Positions 25,320-32,342 of a stretch of DNA of 64,000 nucleotides are shown here, one piece after another (within the stretch, counting starts at the first letter, position 1; each line of letters starts with the position of its first letter). The DNA is from JAWXCM01 sp034408745. GTDB taxonomy: Bacteria > Acidobacteriota > Terriglobia > Bryobacterales > Bryobacteraceae. The translations under genes were made by a program, and so were the position numbers. The notes under the pieces are model-generated. The model was not told the DNA's origin. It worked only from the letters and a program-made list of their open reading frames with translations, and searched no databases. The stretch spans positions 1 through 64,000 of the forward strand of contig JAWXCM010000322.1 of NCBI GenBank assembly GCA_034408745.1. Direction: 5' to 3'.

Positions 25320-26341
25320 AGCCGCTTCGGTTCGCGCTGTTCGGGGCTGGATTCTGGTCGCGATTCCAGTTGGCGGGCTGGATGGAGGTCGGTGGCGTGG
25401 AGTGCGTCGCCATCTATAACCGTACGCTGGCCAGGGCCGAACGGCTCGGAGCGGAGTTCGGTGTGGCCAGAGTGTACGACGATCCATCGGCTCTGCTCGA
25501 CCGCGAACAAGTCGACTTCGTCGACATTTGTACCAGCGCGGACACGCACCCGGGATTGGTCCACCTGGCGGCGTCGCGGGGCCTGCCGGTTATCTGCCAG
25601 AAGCCGATGGCCGAGAGCCTCGACACTGCTGAAGCGATGATCGGCGCGTGCCACAGCGCGGGCGTTCCGTTCCTCGTGAACGAGAACTGGCGCTGGCAGA
25701 CGCCCATTCGCCGGCTGAAAACCCTTCTGGACGAGGGACGCGTCGGACGCCCATTTCGAGCCCGCCTTCGCATGGTGAGCGGCTTCCCGGTGTTCGCAAA
25801 TCAACCATTCCTTCGGGACCTGGAGCAGTTCTTACTTGTCGATATAGGCAGCCATATTTTGGATGTTTCCCGGTTTTTGTTTGGCGAAGCGGAAACCGTG
25901 TACGCGCATTTGTCGCGGAATCAGGGAGATATCCGAGGCGAGGACGTCGCGACGGTGATGCTTCGAATGCAGTCGGGTGCGTCTGTGGTTTGCGAGATGG
26001 GGTACCCGGGCTCGCCTCATGAGGACGACAGGTTCCCTCAGACCTACGCGTTTATTGAAGGTGACGGCGGTTCCATCAGCCTGTCCCGCGACTATGTAAT
26101 CCGTGTTGTGGACGCGACTGGAGTGCATGAGGAGCGCGCGGTTCCGCCACACTATTCGTGGGCCGATCCCGCCTACGACGTGGTGCACTCCAGCATCGTC
26201 CCGTGTCAGCGAGATCTGCTTGCCGGGCTTCGAGGCGCAAAGGTTGCTGAAACTACGGGAGAGGACAATTTGCTGACCATGCGGCTGGTCTATGGCGCGT
26301 ACGAGTCGGCGTCCAGGGACAGCGTGATCTATGTTGCGTGA
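25316..26341 (+). CDS. Gfo/Idh/MocA oxidoreductase, candidate D-apiose dehydrogenase
   Basis: A 341-residue NAD(P)-dependent sugar oxidoreductase starting at GTG in the last codon of the lactonase gene (GTGA). The Rossmann motif is GAGFWSRFQLAGW. Then come VDFVDICTSADTHPGLV, the conserved EKP-equivalent CQKPMAESL (here QKP) and the active-site region LLVDIGSHILDVSRFLFG with Asp and His. Its C-terminal beta-sheet domain is complete. D-apiose dehydrogenase, the first step of apiose breakdown, belongs to this family and yields apionolactone, the substrate of the preceding gene's product. The family is broad, so the substrate rests on context. EKP to QKP is a mild deviation. Confidence 0.75.
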   Translation: MKPLRFALFGAGFWSRFQLAGWMEVGGVECVAIYNRTLARAERLGAEFGVARVYDDPSALLDREQVDFVDICTSADTHPGLVHLAASRGLPVICQKPMAESLDTAEAMIGACHSAGVPFLVNENWRWQTPIRRLKTLLDEGRVGRPFRARLRMVSGFPVFANQPFLRDLEQFLLVDIGSHILDVSRFLFGEAETVYAHLSRNQGDIRGEDVATVMLRMQSGASVVCEMGYPGSPHEDDRFPQTYAFIEGDGGSISLSRDYVIRVVDATGVHEERAVPPHYSWADPAYDVVHSSIVPCQRDLLAGLRGAKVAETTGEDNLLTMRLVYGAYESASRDSVIYVA

Positions 26342-28169
26342 GCTCTCGTTGATGTGCTCGCTGGCCGTTTGTGCCGTCGCCGAGCCACTGGTATTGTTGT
26401 CGCCGGATGGCAACGTGCGCGTGTCATTCGACCTCCGCGACGGCCGGCCAGTGTACTCGGTTGCCTTCGGTGGGCGGGAGGTAATCGCAGCGTCAGGGCT
26501 CGGACTGGTGCCGGAAGGGGCAGCGCGGCTCGACTCCCGCATGACAGTGGTGCGAAGCGATTCGTCCGGGCACAGCGGCACCTGGCGGCCCGTTTATGGA
26601 GAGCGGTCGGAAATTCCGGATAAATACCGATCGTTGACCGTTGTTTTGCGCGAGGATATTGCGCCGCGCCGGGAATTATCTCTGGAGTTTCGAGCCTACG
26701 ACGAAGGGATCGCCCTGCGTTACGTCGTCCCGGCCGCACTCACAGTCGGTGAGGAGCTCACGGAGTTTCATTTTCCGGCGGGAACATTCGCGTGGGAGAC
26801 GCAGCGTGCACAGGAGCTGTATAAGCGGGTTGACGTATCGCAGATGTCGCGATCCAGCGAGCGGCCGTTGCTGCTCGAACTGCCGGGTGGACTCTGGGCT
26901 GCTGTAGCGGAGGCGGGAGTCGAAAATTATGCATCCATGTTCCTCGCCGGCCTGGGGCCGAAGGCGAACGGCGTAATTTCGAGACTGATGGGACCGGTTC
27001 GACGCGACGGACCATTCCACTCGCCGTGGCGTGTGGTGCTGATCGGCTCCCGACCCGGAGCCTTGCTGGAGCACAACTACCTTTTGCTGAACCTGAGCCC
27101 GGAGTCGCGGGTCGCCAACACGTCATTCGTGAAACCAGGGAAGGTGCTTCGCGAGGTAACGTTGTCTACGCGAGGGGGCAGGGAGGCCATCGACTTCGCG
27201 GCGAAGAACGGGATTCAATATATCGAGTACGACGCGGGTTGGTACGGGCACGAGTATGAGGAGCAGTCCGATGCACGGACCGTGAATATCGATCCCCAGC
27301 GCCTGCGAAAGGAGCCCGAGTATCAGGGACTCGATTTGAGAAATGTGATTGATTACGGCAAGTCGAAGGGTATCGGTGTGTTCCTGTACGTGAACCGGCG
27401 GGCGATGGAGCGGCAACTGGATGAGATCCTGCCGTTGTACCAAAACTGGGGTGTTTCGGGTGTCAAGTACGGATTCGTGAACGTGCATGCACAGGGCTGG
27501 ACCACGTGGTTGTACAACGCTGTCGCTAAAGCGGCGAAGTACGGTCTGATGCTGGATATTCACGATGAATTTCGGCCAACGGGGATGTCGAGGACCTGGC
27601 CCAATTTAATGACGCAGGAGGGAATTTTGGGAAATGAGGGGTTCCCCGATGCGACTCACAGCACGATTCTTCCATTTACCCGCATGCTGGCAGGGGCCGC
27701 CGATTACACATTCTGCTGGCTTAGTCCCAGGCTGAAGAACACATGGGGCCACCAGCTTGCAATGACGGTGGTGATTTACAGCCCTCTGCAGTTCGTCTAC
27801 TGGTATGACCGACCGGCTGAACTCACAGCGGCTGGCGAGTCCCCCGGCATGGAGTGGTTTCGGCGTGTGCCGACCGTATGGGATGACACGCGAGTAGTAG
27901 ACGGTCAGCCAGGCGAGTTTGCGGTTGTGGCCCGGCGAAAGGGTGCCGAATGGTATGTCGGTGCGGTCACAAACGAGTCGCAGCGCGAGGTGAGACTCCC
28001 GCTCGAAATGCTGGAGTCCGGCCGTAAATATTTCGCCACCGTGTACGCCGACGGGTCAGGGCCTAAGGACATCCGCAAGTCGGTCAGCACGGTGCGGCGC
28101 GGCGACGTGCTGACGCTTTCCCTCGCGGCGCGTGGTGGTGCGGCGGTGGTTGTTTCCGAGGCTCGGTAG
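26331..28169 (+). CDS. glycoside hydrolase family 97 protein
   Basis: A 612-residue exported protein whose ATG lies 11 nt inside the preceding oxidoreductase gene. A short signal (SLMCSLAVCAVAEPL) is followed by the GH97 N-terminal beta-supersandwich (VLLSPDGNVRVSFDLRDG, LEFRAYDEGIALRYVVP). A TIM barrel (YIEYDAGWYGHEYEE, VIDYGKSKGIGVFLYVNRR, MLDIHDEFRPTG, NLMTQEGILGNEG) and a C-terminal beta domain follow. Calcium/acid glutamates (HDEF, TQEG, GNE) are present. At the position where retaining GH97 enzymes have an Asp (KVDFMD) this protein reads KYGFVN, so the mechanism may be inverting or the specificity different. It probably removes alpha-linked hexoses from plant glycans in the periplasm. 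Confidence 0.88.
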   Translation: MLRELSLMCSLAVCAVAEPLVLLSPDGNVRVSFDLRDGRPVYSVAFGGREVIAASGLGLVPEGAARLDSRMTVVRSDSSGHSGTWRPVYGERSEIPDKYRSLTVVLREDIAPRRELSLEFRAYDEGIALRYVVPAALTVGEELTEFHFPAGTFAWETQRAQELYKRVDVSQMSRSSERPLLLELPGGLWAAVAEAGVENYASMFLAGLGPKANGVISRLMGPVRRDGPFHSPWRVVLIGSRPGALLEHNYLLLNLSPESRVANTSFVKPGKVLREVTLSTRGGREAIDFAAKNGIQYIEYDAGWYGHEYEEQSDARTVNIDPQRLRKEPEYQGLDLRNVIDYGKSKGIGVFLYVNRRAMERQLDEILPLYQNWGVSGVKYGFVNVHAQGWTTWLYNAVAKAAKYGLMLDIHDEFRPTGMSRTWPNLMTQEGILGNEGFPDATHSTILPFTRMLAGAADYTFCWLSPRLKNTWGHQLAMTVVIYSPLQFVYWYDRPAELTAAGESPGMEWFRRVPTVWDDTRVVDGQPGEFAVVARRKGAEWYVGAVTNESQREVRLPLEMLESGRKYFATVYADGSGPKDIRKSVSTVRRGDVLTLSLAARGGAAVVVSEAR

Positions 28170-28175
28170 ACGCGG

Positions 28176-29801
28176 TTACCGCATCGGCAACCGCTTATCC
28201 GTTCCGTAAATTGTAAGCAACGGGTGCTTCACCCATGCCCGGTATTCGTAAATACCGTCGGCGTTGAGGTTCGGCACGCTCAGCGTGAACGGCCCAGTCG
28301 CGGACATGGTCTTCGACGGGCCCGGCTGCCATGGAATCGAACGGTCGCTCGCGTCCAGGCCGACGATACTGCGGTACTCGAATCCGACCTCCAGACTGGT
28401 TGTCTTTCCCATATCCTGCAGGTTGCCGGTGAGAGTCGCTGTGCTGGTTGCCCGGTCGAACTTCGCGCTGCTGGTCTCAACCTTCGGCGGCGTCAGGGAC
28501 GGCTTCACGCCGGTGATCTTAAGAACGACTGGATTCGGCCATCGGCTGTTGTCCTGCAGCCGGTGGGTGAACATGGCTCGCACGTGCAGACCGTCGCTCT
28601 CCTGTTTGAAGGTCGGCGCGGGATTTACTTCGGGCCGGTATTCCAGCACGCGTCCGTTCTGACCCAGCACGCTGACCTGCGTCTTATCCGTGGCGAGCAC
28701 GCTCTTCAGCACGAAGTCCTTCCACTGTCCGCGGGTCCAGCGCTGCGGCGTTTGTTTCACGATGGCGTAAATAGTGTCTTCATTCTTCGCTCGGGTGAAC
28801 CAGATATTCTGTTCATTCGTGATTACCCAGGGGCGCACGCCGTAGATACATTCCTGATTGACCTGCATCCAGAGAGCGACCTCGCGAAGCCGCTCTTCCT
28901 GCTCGATCGGGAGCTCGCCATCGGGCTTGGGACCGATATTCAGGAGCAGATTGCCGCCCTTGGCACGGGTCTCCACCAGAATGTCGATGACCTGTCCCCC
29001 AGTCTTGTAGTTTTCGTTCTGCGGCTGATACTGCCAGGCTGTGCCCATGGTGAAGTTGGCTTCCCACGCACCTTCCAGCGGGATGCCAGGAACATACAAC
29101 TCGGGTGTCTGAATGGCGCCGCGCGTTACGATGGTGTTGGGTTGCAGTTTCCACGCGAGGTCGCGCAGACCCTCCGGTTCCCCATCAAAAAACAGGATGT
29201 CGATCGGCCCGTACTTCGTCATCAGCTCGCGAACCTGGTCCTGATCGAGCTTCATCAGGCCCGGGTTAGCCTTTGGCTGAACAGAGGAAATATTTCTCTG
29301 GATATCGATCTTATTTTTCCAAAGCCACCAGAAATCGTCGGGTGAATGATAAAGGCCGGGCATGATGCCCTGCGCCCGGAAGGCGTCGAGCAGTTCCCGC
29401 GTGATGTCCCGTCGAAACGGCGTGTTCATCACGCCGAAGTTGGTGGTCTTTGTATCCCACATGGCGAAGCCCGAGTGGTGCTTCGCCGTGAAAACGACGT
29501 AGCGGATTCCAGCAAGCTTGGAGAGCGCGGCCCAGTCCTGCGGGTGAAATTTCCTGGGGTTGAATGTCTTCGGGAGATCGTTGAAGAACCGGTTGGTGTA
29601 CGCCTCGTCGGCCCCGGCCAGCGAGTGCGAGATCACGACTCCGGTTTGCGAATCCACAGACCAGTGGATAAAAAGCCCAAAGCCCAAATCACGGAACCAT
29701 TCGAGGCGTTCCGGCTTGTTGAGCGATCCCGGAGGCGTCAGGTTTTGGGCTGCCGAAACGGCGGTCAGCAGGAGTGCTGCAAGTATGGTTCTTCGAGACA
29801 T
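28176..29801 (-). CDS. secreted alpha-L-fucosidase, GH29
   Basis: A 541-residue protein read from the ATG at 29801, which begins a signal peptide (MSRRTILAALLLTAVSAAQ); the longer frame upstream is rejected. GH29 hallmarks are WFRDLGFGLFIHWS, YVVFTAKHHSGFAMWDT, GLYHSPDDFWW and the nucleophile Asp in YGPIDILFFDGE. NLLLNIGPKPDGELP and a C-terminal beta-sandwich extend to MR. It releases L-fucose from glycans in the periplasm or outside. It faces away from the next gene; CGTTAACG and TACGATAA words in its upstream region recur at the fucP-type gene. TACGAT (29819 to 29814) is a possible -10 twelve nt before the ATG. Confidence 0.9.
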   Translation of the reverse strand: MSRRTILAALLLTAVSAAQNLTPPGSLNKPERLEWFRDLGFGLFIHWSVDSQTGVVISHSLAGADEAYTNRFFNDLPKTFNPRKFHPQDWAALSKLAGIRYVVFTAKHHSGFAMWDTKTTNFGVMNTPFRRDITRELLDAFRAQGIMPGLYHSPDDFWWLWKNKIDIQRNISSVQPKANPGLMKLDQDQVRELMTKYGPIDILFFDGEPEGLRDLAWKLQPNTIVTRGAIQTPELYVPGIPLEGAWEANFTMGTAWQYQPQNENYKTGGQVIDILVETRAKGGNLLLNIGPKPDGELPIEQEERLREVALWMQVNQECIYGVRPWVITNEQNIWFTRAKNEDTIYAIVKQTPQRWTRGQWKDFVLKSVLATDKTQVSVLGQNGRVLEYRPEVNPAPTFKQESDGLHVRAMFTHRLQDNSRWPNPVVLKITGVKPSLTPPKVETSSAKFDRATSTATLTGNLQDMGKTTSLEVGFEYRSIVGLDASDRSIPWQPGPSKTMSATGPFTLSVPNLNADGIYEYRAWVKHPLLTIYGTDKRLPMR

Positions 29802-29811
29802 GCTGGAAGGC

Positions 29812-29829
29812 TTATCGTAATCGTTAACG
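29812..29829. promoter_or_regulatory. motif pair shared with fucP-type promoter
   Basis: TTATCGTA (complement of TACGATAA) at 29812-29819 and CGTTAACG at 29822-29829 lie upstream of the GH29 start. The same two 8-bp words occur, in another order, at 33913-33928 before the FucP-type transporter. This suggests a common regulator. Confidence 0.35.
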
Positions 29830-29899
29830 CAGTCCGGGTGCAATCCCCAGGAGAGGCAGGCTTGCGTCGCGCCCCCCGGAAGCGATACAGTCGGCGCAG

Positions 29900-30826
29900 A
29901 TGGATCGGCGTAGTTTCCTGGGATCCTCAGCCGCGCTGGCTGGTGTCGGATCCTCCCTGGGCCCTCCGGCTCTGGCATCTCCCCCTGCTGGTGAATTGCC
30001 TCGCATTCCCTTTCGCGGCCGGGAATTGACCCGGCTCGCAATTGGTTCGAATCCATTTTACGGATATTCGCACTTCAATCCGATCATGGATTCCTGCATG
30101 CGGGAGTGGTACACGCAGGACCGCCGGATAGCCGTGCTGAAGGAAGCCGAGGCAGCGGGAATCAATCTGTGGCAAGTCCACTACAACGATCCGACTGTCG
30201 ATGACTGGAAGCGTTATCGTGCCGAAGGCGGCAAGATGAATGTGTTGCTTCTGGCCGACTTCGAGCTGATGAAAAACTGGAAACTGCTGCCTGAGGTCGC
30301 GAAACTGCAGCCCATCGGCATCGGTCATCATGGCAACCGCACGGACGAGCGATTCCGCGAAAAGCGTATGGACATTGTGCAGGACTTCACCAAAGCCGTC
30401 CACGATGCTGGCGTGCCCGCCGGTGTGTCCATGCATAACCCAGCCGTGATGGAGTTCATCGAGGACAAAGGATGGGCTGTCGATTACTACATGACGTGCC
30501 TCTACCGCGTGAGCCGCACAGTGGAGGAAACGCGCGCCGAGTTCGGCGAAGCGTCGCTGGGAGAGTCGTTCATGGAGAACGACCCGGTCCGCATGACGGC
30601 CATGGTGCGGCGGACGTCAAAGACGTGCTTCGCCTTCAAGCTGCTGGGAGCTGGTCGAAATGCCACACGGCCTGAGCGCGTGGAGAAGGCTTTCCGTTTT
30701 GCGTTTGAAAACATTAAACCGAGGGACGGCGTCATCGTTGGCATGTTCCCCAGGTACCGCGATGAGGTTCGGGAGAATGTAGCACTGGTTCGGCGAGTGC
30801 TCTCAGGCGGGGTCAAAACAACCTGA
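29900..30826 (+). CDS. Tat-exported protein of unknown function, 308 aa
   Basis: Starts at an ATG 8 nt after TACAGT (29886-29891), with no Shine-Dalgarno. The N-terminus is a twin-arginine signal (MDRRSFLGSSAALAGVGSS) with processing near ALASPPAG. The mature part looks like a TIM-barrel-type alpha/beta protein: RLAIGSNPFYGYSHFNPIM, AEAAGINLWQVHYNDPTVD, MNVLLLADFELMKNWKLL, IGIGHHGNRTD and CFAFKLLGAGRNATRPERV. The last piece resembles the lysine-bearing C-terminal region of aldo/keto-reductase-like or aldolase-like barrels. I do not recognise the family. Folding before export suggests a bound cofactor or metal. It is divergent from GH29 across a 98-bp gap. Confidence 0.75.
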   Translation: MDRRSFLGSSAALAGVGSSLGPPALASPPAGELPRIPFRGRELTRLAIGSNPFYGYSHFNPIMDSCMREWYTQDRRIAVLKEAEAAGINLWQVHYNDPTVDDWKRYRAEGGKMNVLLLADFELMKNWKLLPEVAKLQPIGIGHHGNRTDERFREKRMDIVQDFTKAVHDAGVPAGVSMHNPAVMEFIEDKGWAVDYYMTCLYRVSRTVEETRAEFGEASLGESFMENDPVRMTAMVRRTSKTCFAFKLLGAGRNATRPERVEKAFRFAFENIKPRDGVIVGMFPRYRDEVRENVALVRRVLSGGVKTT

Positions 30827-30875
30827 CCCGGAAGAGCTGGAATAGACTGTAGACAATCGGTTTTCTTTTAATCTC

Positions 30876-31625
30876 ATGGACATTAAAACCACGAACGATC
30901 GGGCCACGTGGCTGCAGGGACCTGCTGCCGTTTGCTCGACGCCACCTCAGGTCCACTCCCAGTGGCGGCTGCTGCTGCTGGGTGCGCCTGGCGTGGGCAA
31001 GGGAACTCAGGCGCAGTTGTTAAGCCAGCGCCTTGGGGCATGCCATCTTTCCACCGGAGATGTATTTCGTGCGGCGGGCAGCCGCGCTGAATGTGAGCAG
31101 ACGCCTGCCATGGCGGCGGCGACGCATCTCATGCGTCGGGGCGAGTTGGTGCCGGATTCGACAGTTTGGGAAATGGTTCGCGAGCGGGGCGTCTGCCTGC
31201 ATTGCCGCGGAGGCTTTTTGCTCGACGGATTTCCTCGAACGCTGAACCAGGCCGAATCGTTGAAACGACTGATGGATGAGGAAGGGTTAGCGTTAAGCGC
31301 GGTGGTTAACTATGAACTACCGCTCGACGAAATTGTCTCCAGGCTCAGTGGCCGCCGCAACTGCAGGCTCTGTAAGGCTGTGTACCACCTAACCGGGCAG
31401 CCTCCGAAGAGAGAGGGCATGTGCGACCGCTGCAGCGGCGAGCTGATCCAGCGGGACGACGACCGCCCGGAGTCGATTGTGGTGCGGATGGAAGCGTATC
31501 AGCGGCTCACGACGCCGTTGATCGAGTTCTACTCAGCAATGGGGTTGCTGGTCCCGGTAGTCGCGAGCGGATCTCCGGAAGAGATCTGTCAGCGAAGTCT
31601 GTCGGCACTGGACGTCCACGTCTGA
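30876..31625 (+). CDS. adenylate kinase family protein with zinc-type lid
   Basis: A 249-residue nucleoside monophosphate kinase, cytoplasmic. The P-loop is GAPGVGKGT (residues 36-44), preceded by an unusual 30-residue N-terminal extension. LSTGDVFRAA and the FLLDGFPRT motif are in place. The lid has four cysteines (CRLC and CDRC), the zinc-lid arrangement. An additional CLHC sits right before GGFLLDGFPRT, which is not typical. It is outside the ribosomal-protein operon where adk usually lies, so it may be a second copy or a relative with another monophosphate substrate. A TTTTAAT close to the ATG and a GACAAT further up are possible -10 elements. Confidence 0.85.
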   Translation: MDIKTTNDRATWLQGPAAVCSTPPQVHSQWRLLLLGAPGVGKGTQAQLLSQRLGACHLSTGDVFRAAGSRAECEQTPAMAAATHLMRRGELVPDSTVWEMVRERGVCLHCRGGFLLDGFPRTLNQAESLKRLMDEEGLALSAVVNYELPLDEIVSRLSGRRNCRLCKAVYHLTGQPPKREGMCDRCSGELIQRDDDRPESIVVRMEAYQRLTTPLIEFYSAMGLLVPVVASGSPEEICQRSLSALDVHV

Positions 31626-31671
31626 CTGGAGCTTTTGTTCAAAGGCGGAGAACTGAAGTAAAATGCGGCGT

Positions 31672-32049
31672 ATGTCCGACGACTTTGCCGTTGTGTTCTC
31701 CGCCCTGAAGTCCCTGTTCACAAAACAGGCACCGGAGTTGTCTGTGACCACCGACAACGAAAACGGGTACATCCTGCATTCGAAATCGGCGTCCTCTTTC
31801 CCACAACATAAGGGTCAGCCGCTGTACTTCGGCGGCGTGCGAGTGGGGGCTGCCTACGTCAGTTTCTACCTGATGCCCCTGTACATGTGTCCAACGTTAA
31901 ATCAGGGAATCTCGCAGGCGCTGAAAAAACGTATGCAGGGAAAATCATGCTTCAATTTCAAAACCGTTCCGTCACCGGAGTTGCTCGCCGAACTGGGCCA
32001 ACTGACGGAAGCGGGATTTCGAAAATGGTCGGCGGACGGATGGCTCTGA
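31672..32049 (+). CDS. small conserved protein (DUF1801-like), 125 aa
   Basis: Begins MSDDFAVVFSALKSLF. The ATG at 31672 is chosen over one at 31663 because TAAAAT (31659-31664) lies exactly seven nt before it, while the earlier ATG overlaps that box. The core FGGVRVGAAYVSFYLMPLYM followed by KKRMQGKSCFNFKTV resembles small DUF1801/YdhG-type proteins that bind metal or small ligands; this match is from memory and uncertain. No signal peptide or membrane segment, so probably cytoplasmic. Monocistronic as far as can be seen. Confidence 0.75.
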   Translation: MSDDFAVVFSALKSLFTKQAPELSVTTDNENGYILHSKSASSFPQHKGQPLYFGGVRVGAAYVSFYLMPLYMCPTLNQGISQALKKRMQGKSCFNFKTVPSPELLAELGQLTEAGFRKWSADGWL

Positions 32050-32060
32050 CGGCCACCCGC

Positions 32061-32285
32061 CTATCTATCCGGGGCCGCTTCTACAAAGCGATAGCTGCCG
32101 TGACTGTCGTAGTCGATTCCTTGCTTTCCTTTTAATTTCTCGATATAGCGGAGCGTTGCTTTGGTGTGCGGGTCCACGCCCTCGCTGGTATGCAGCAGCC
32201 AACCATGAAGAAAGCCGCGGGCGCATCATCGCTGGGTGTCGGCTTGCCTTTTTCCAAAAAGACGTGGGACTGGGCGGGTGTTCAC
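32061..32285 (-). other. probable decayed gene fragment
   Basis: The 293-bp space between two plus-strand genes contains minus-strand sequence that reads like protein. From 32225 down to a TAG at 32061 one frame gives RGFLHGWLLHTSEGVDPHTK then ATLRYIEKLKGKQGIDYDSH and ends SYRFVEAAPDR. Upstream (32275-32210), one frame away, is HVFLEKGKPTPSDDAPAAFF. A GTG at 32285 with AAAGGAG eight nt before it could have been a start, but its frame meets a TGA at 32228. A fragment with frameshifts is the simplest reading. No family recognised. Confidence 0.35.
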
Positions 32286-32342
32286 GACTGGGCTCCTTTG
32301 AGATATTACATCGCGGCACTCGATACAATGGGCGCGACTTTC

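Noticed and set aside
30044..30054. GGTTCGAATCC, the T-loop consensus of tRNAs
   Set aside because: It lies inside a well-supported gene (codons for IGSNPF) and no acceptor, D or anticodon stem can be folded around it.
32226..32228. In-frame TGA followed by TGC as a possible selenocysteine codon
   Set aside because: No convincing SECIS hairpin follows, the upstream peptide in that frame is poor, and the neighbouring frame reads better; a frameshifted fragment is simpler.
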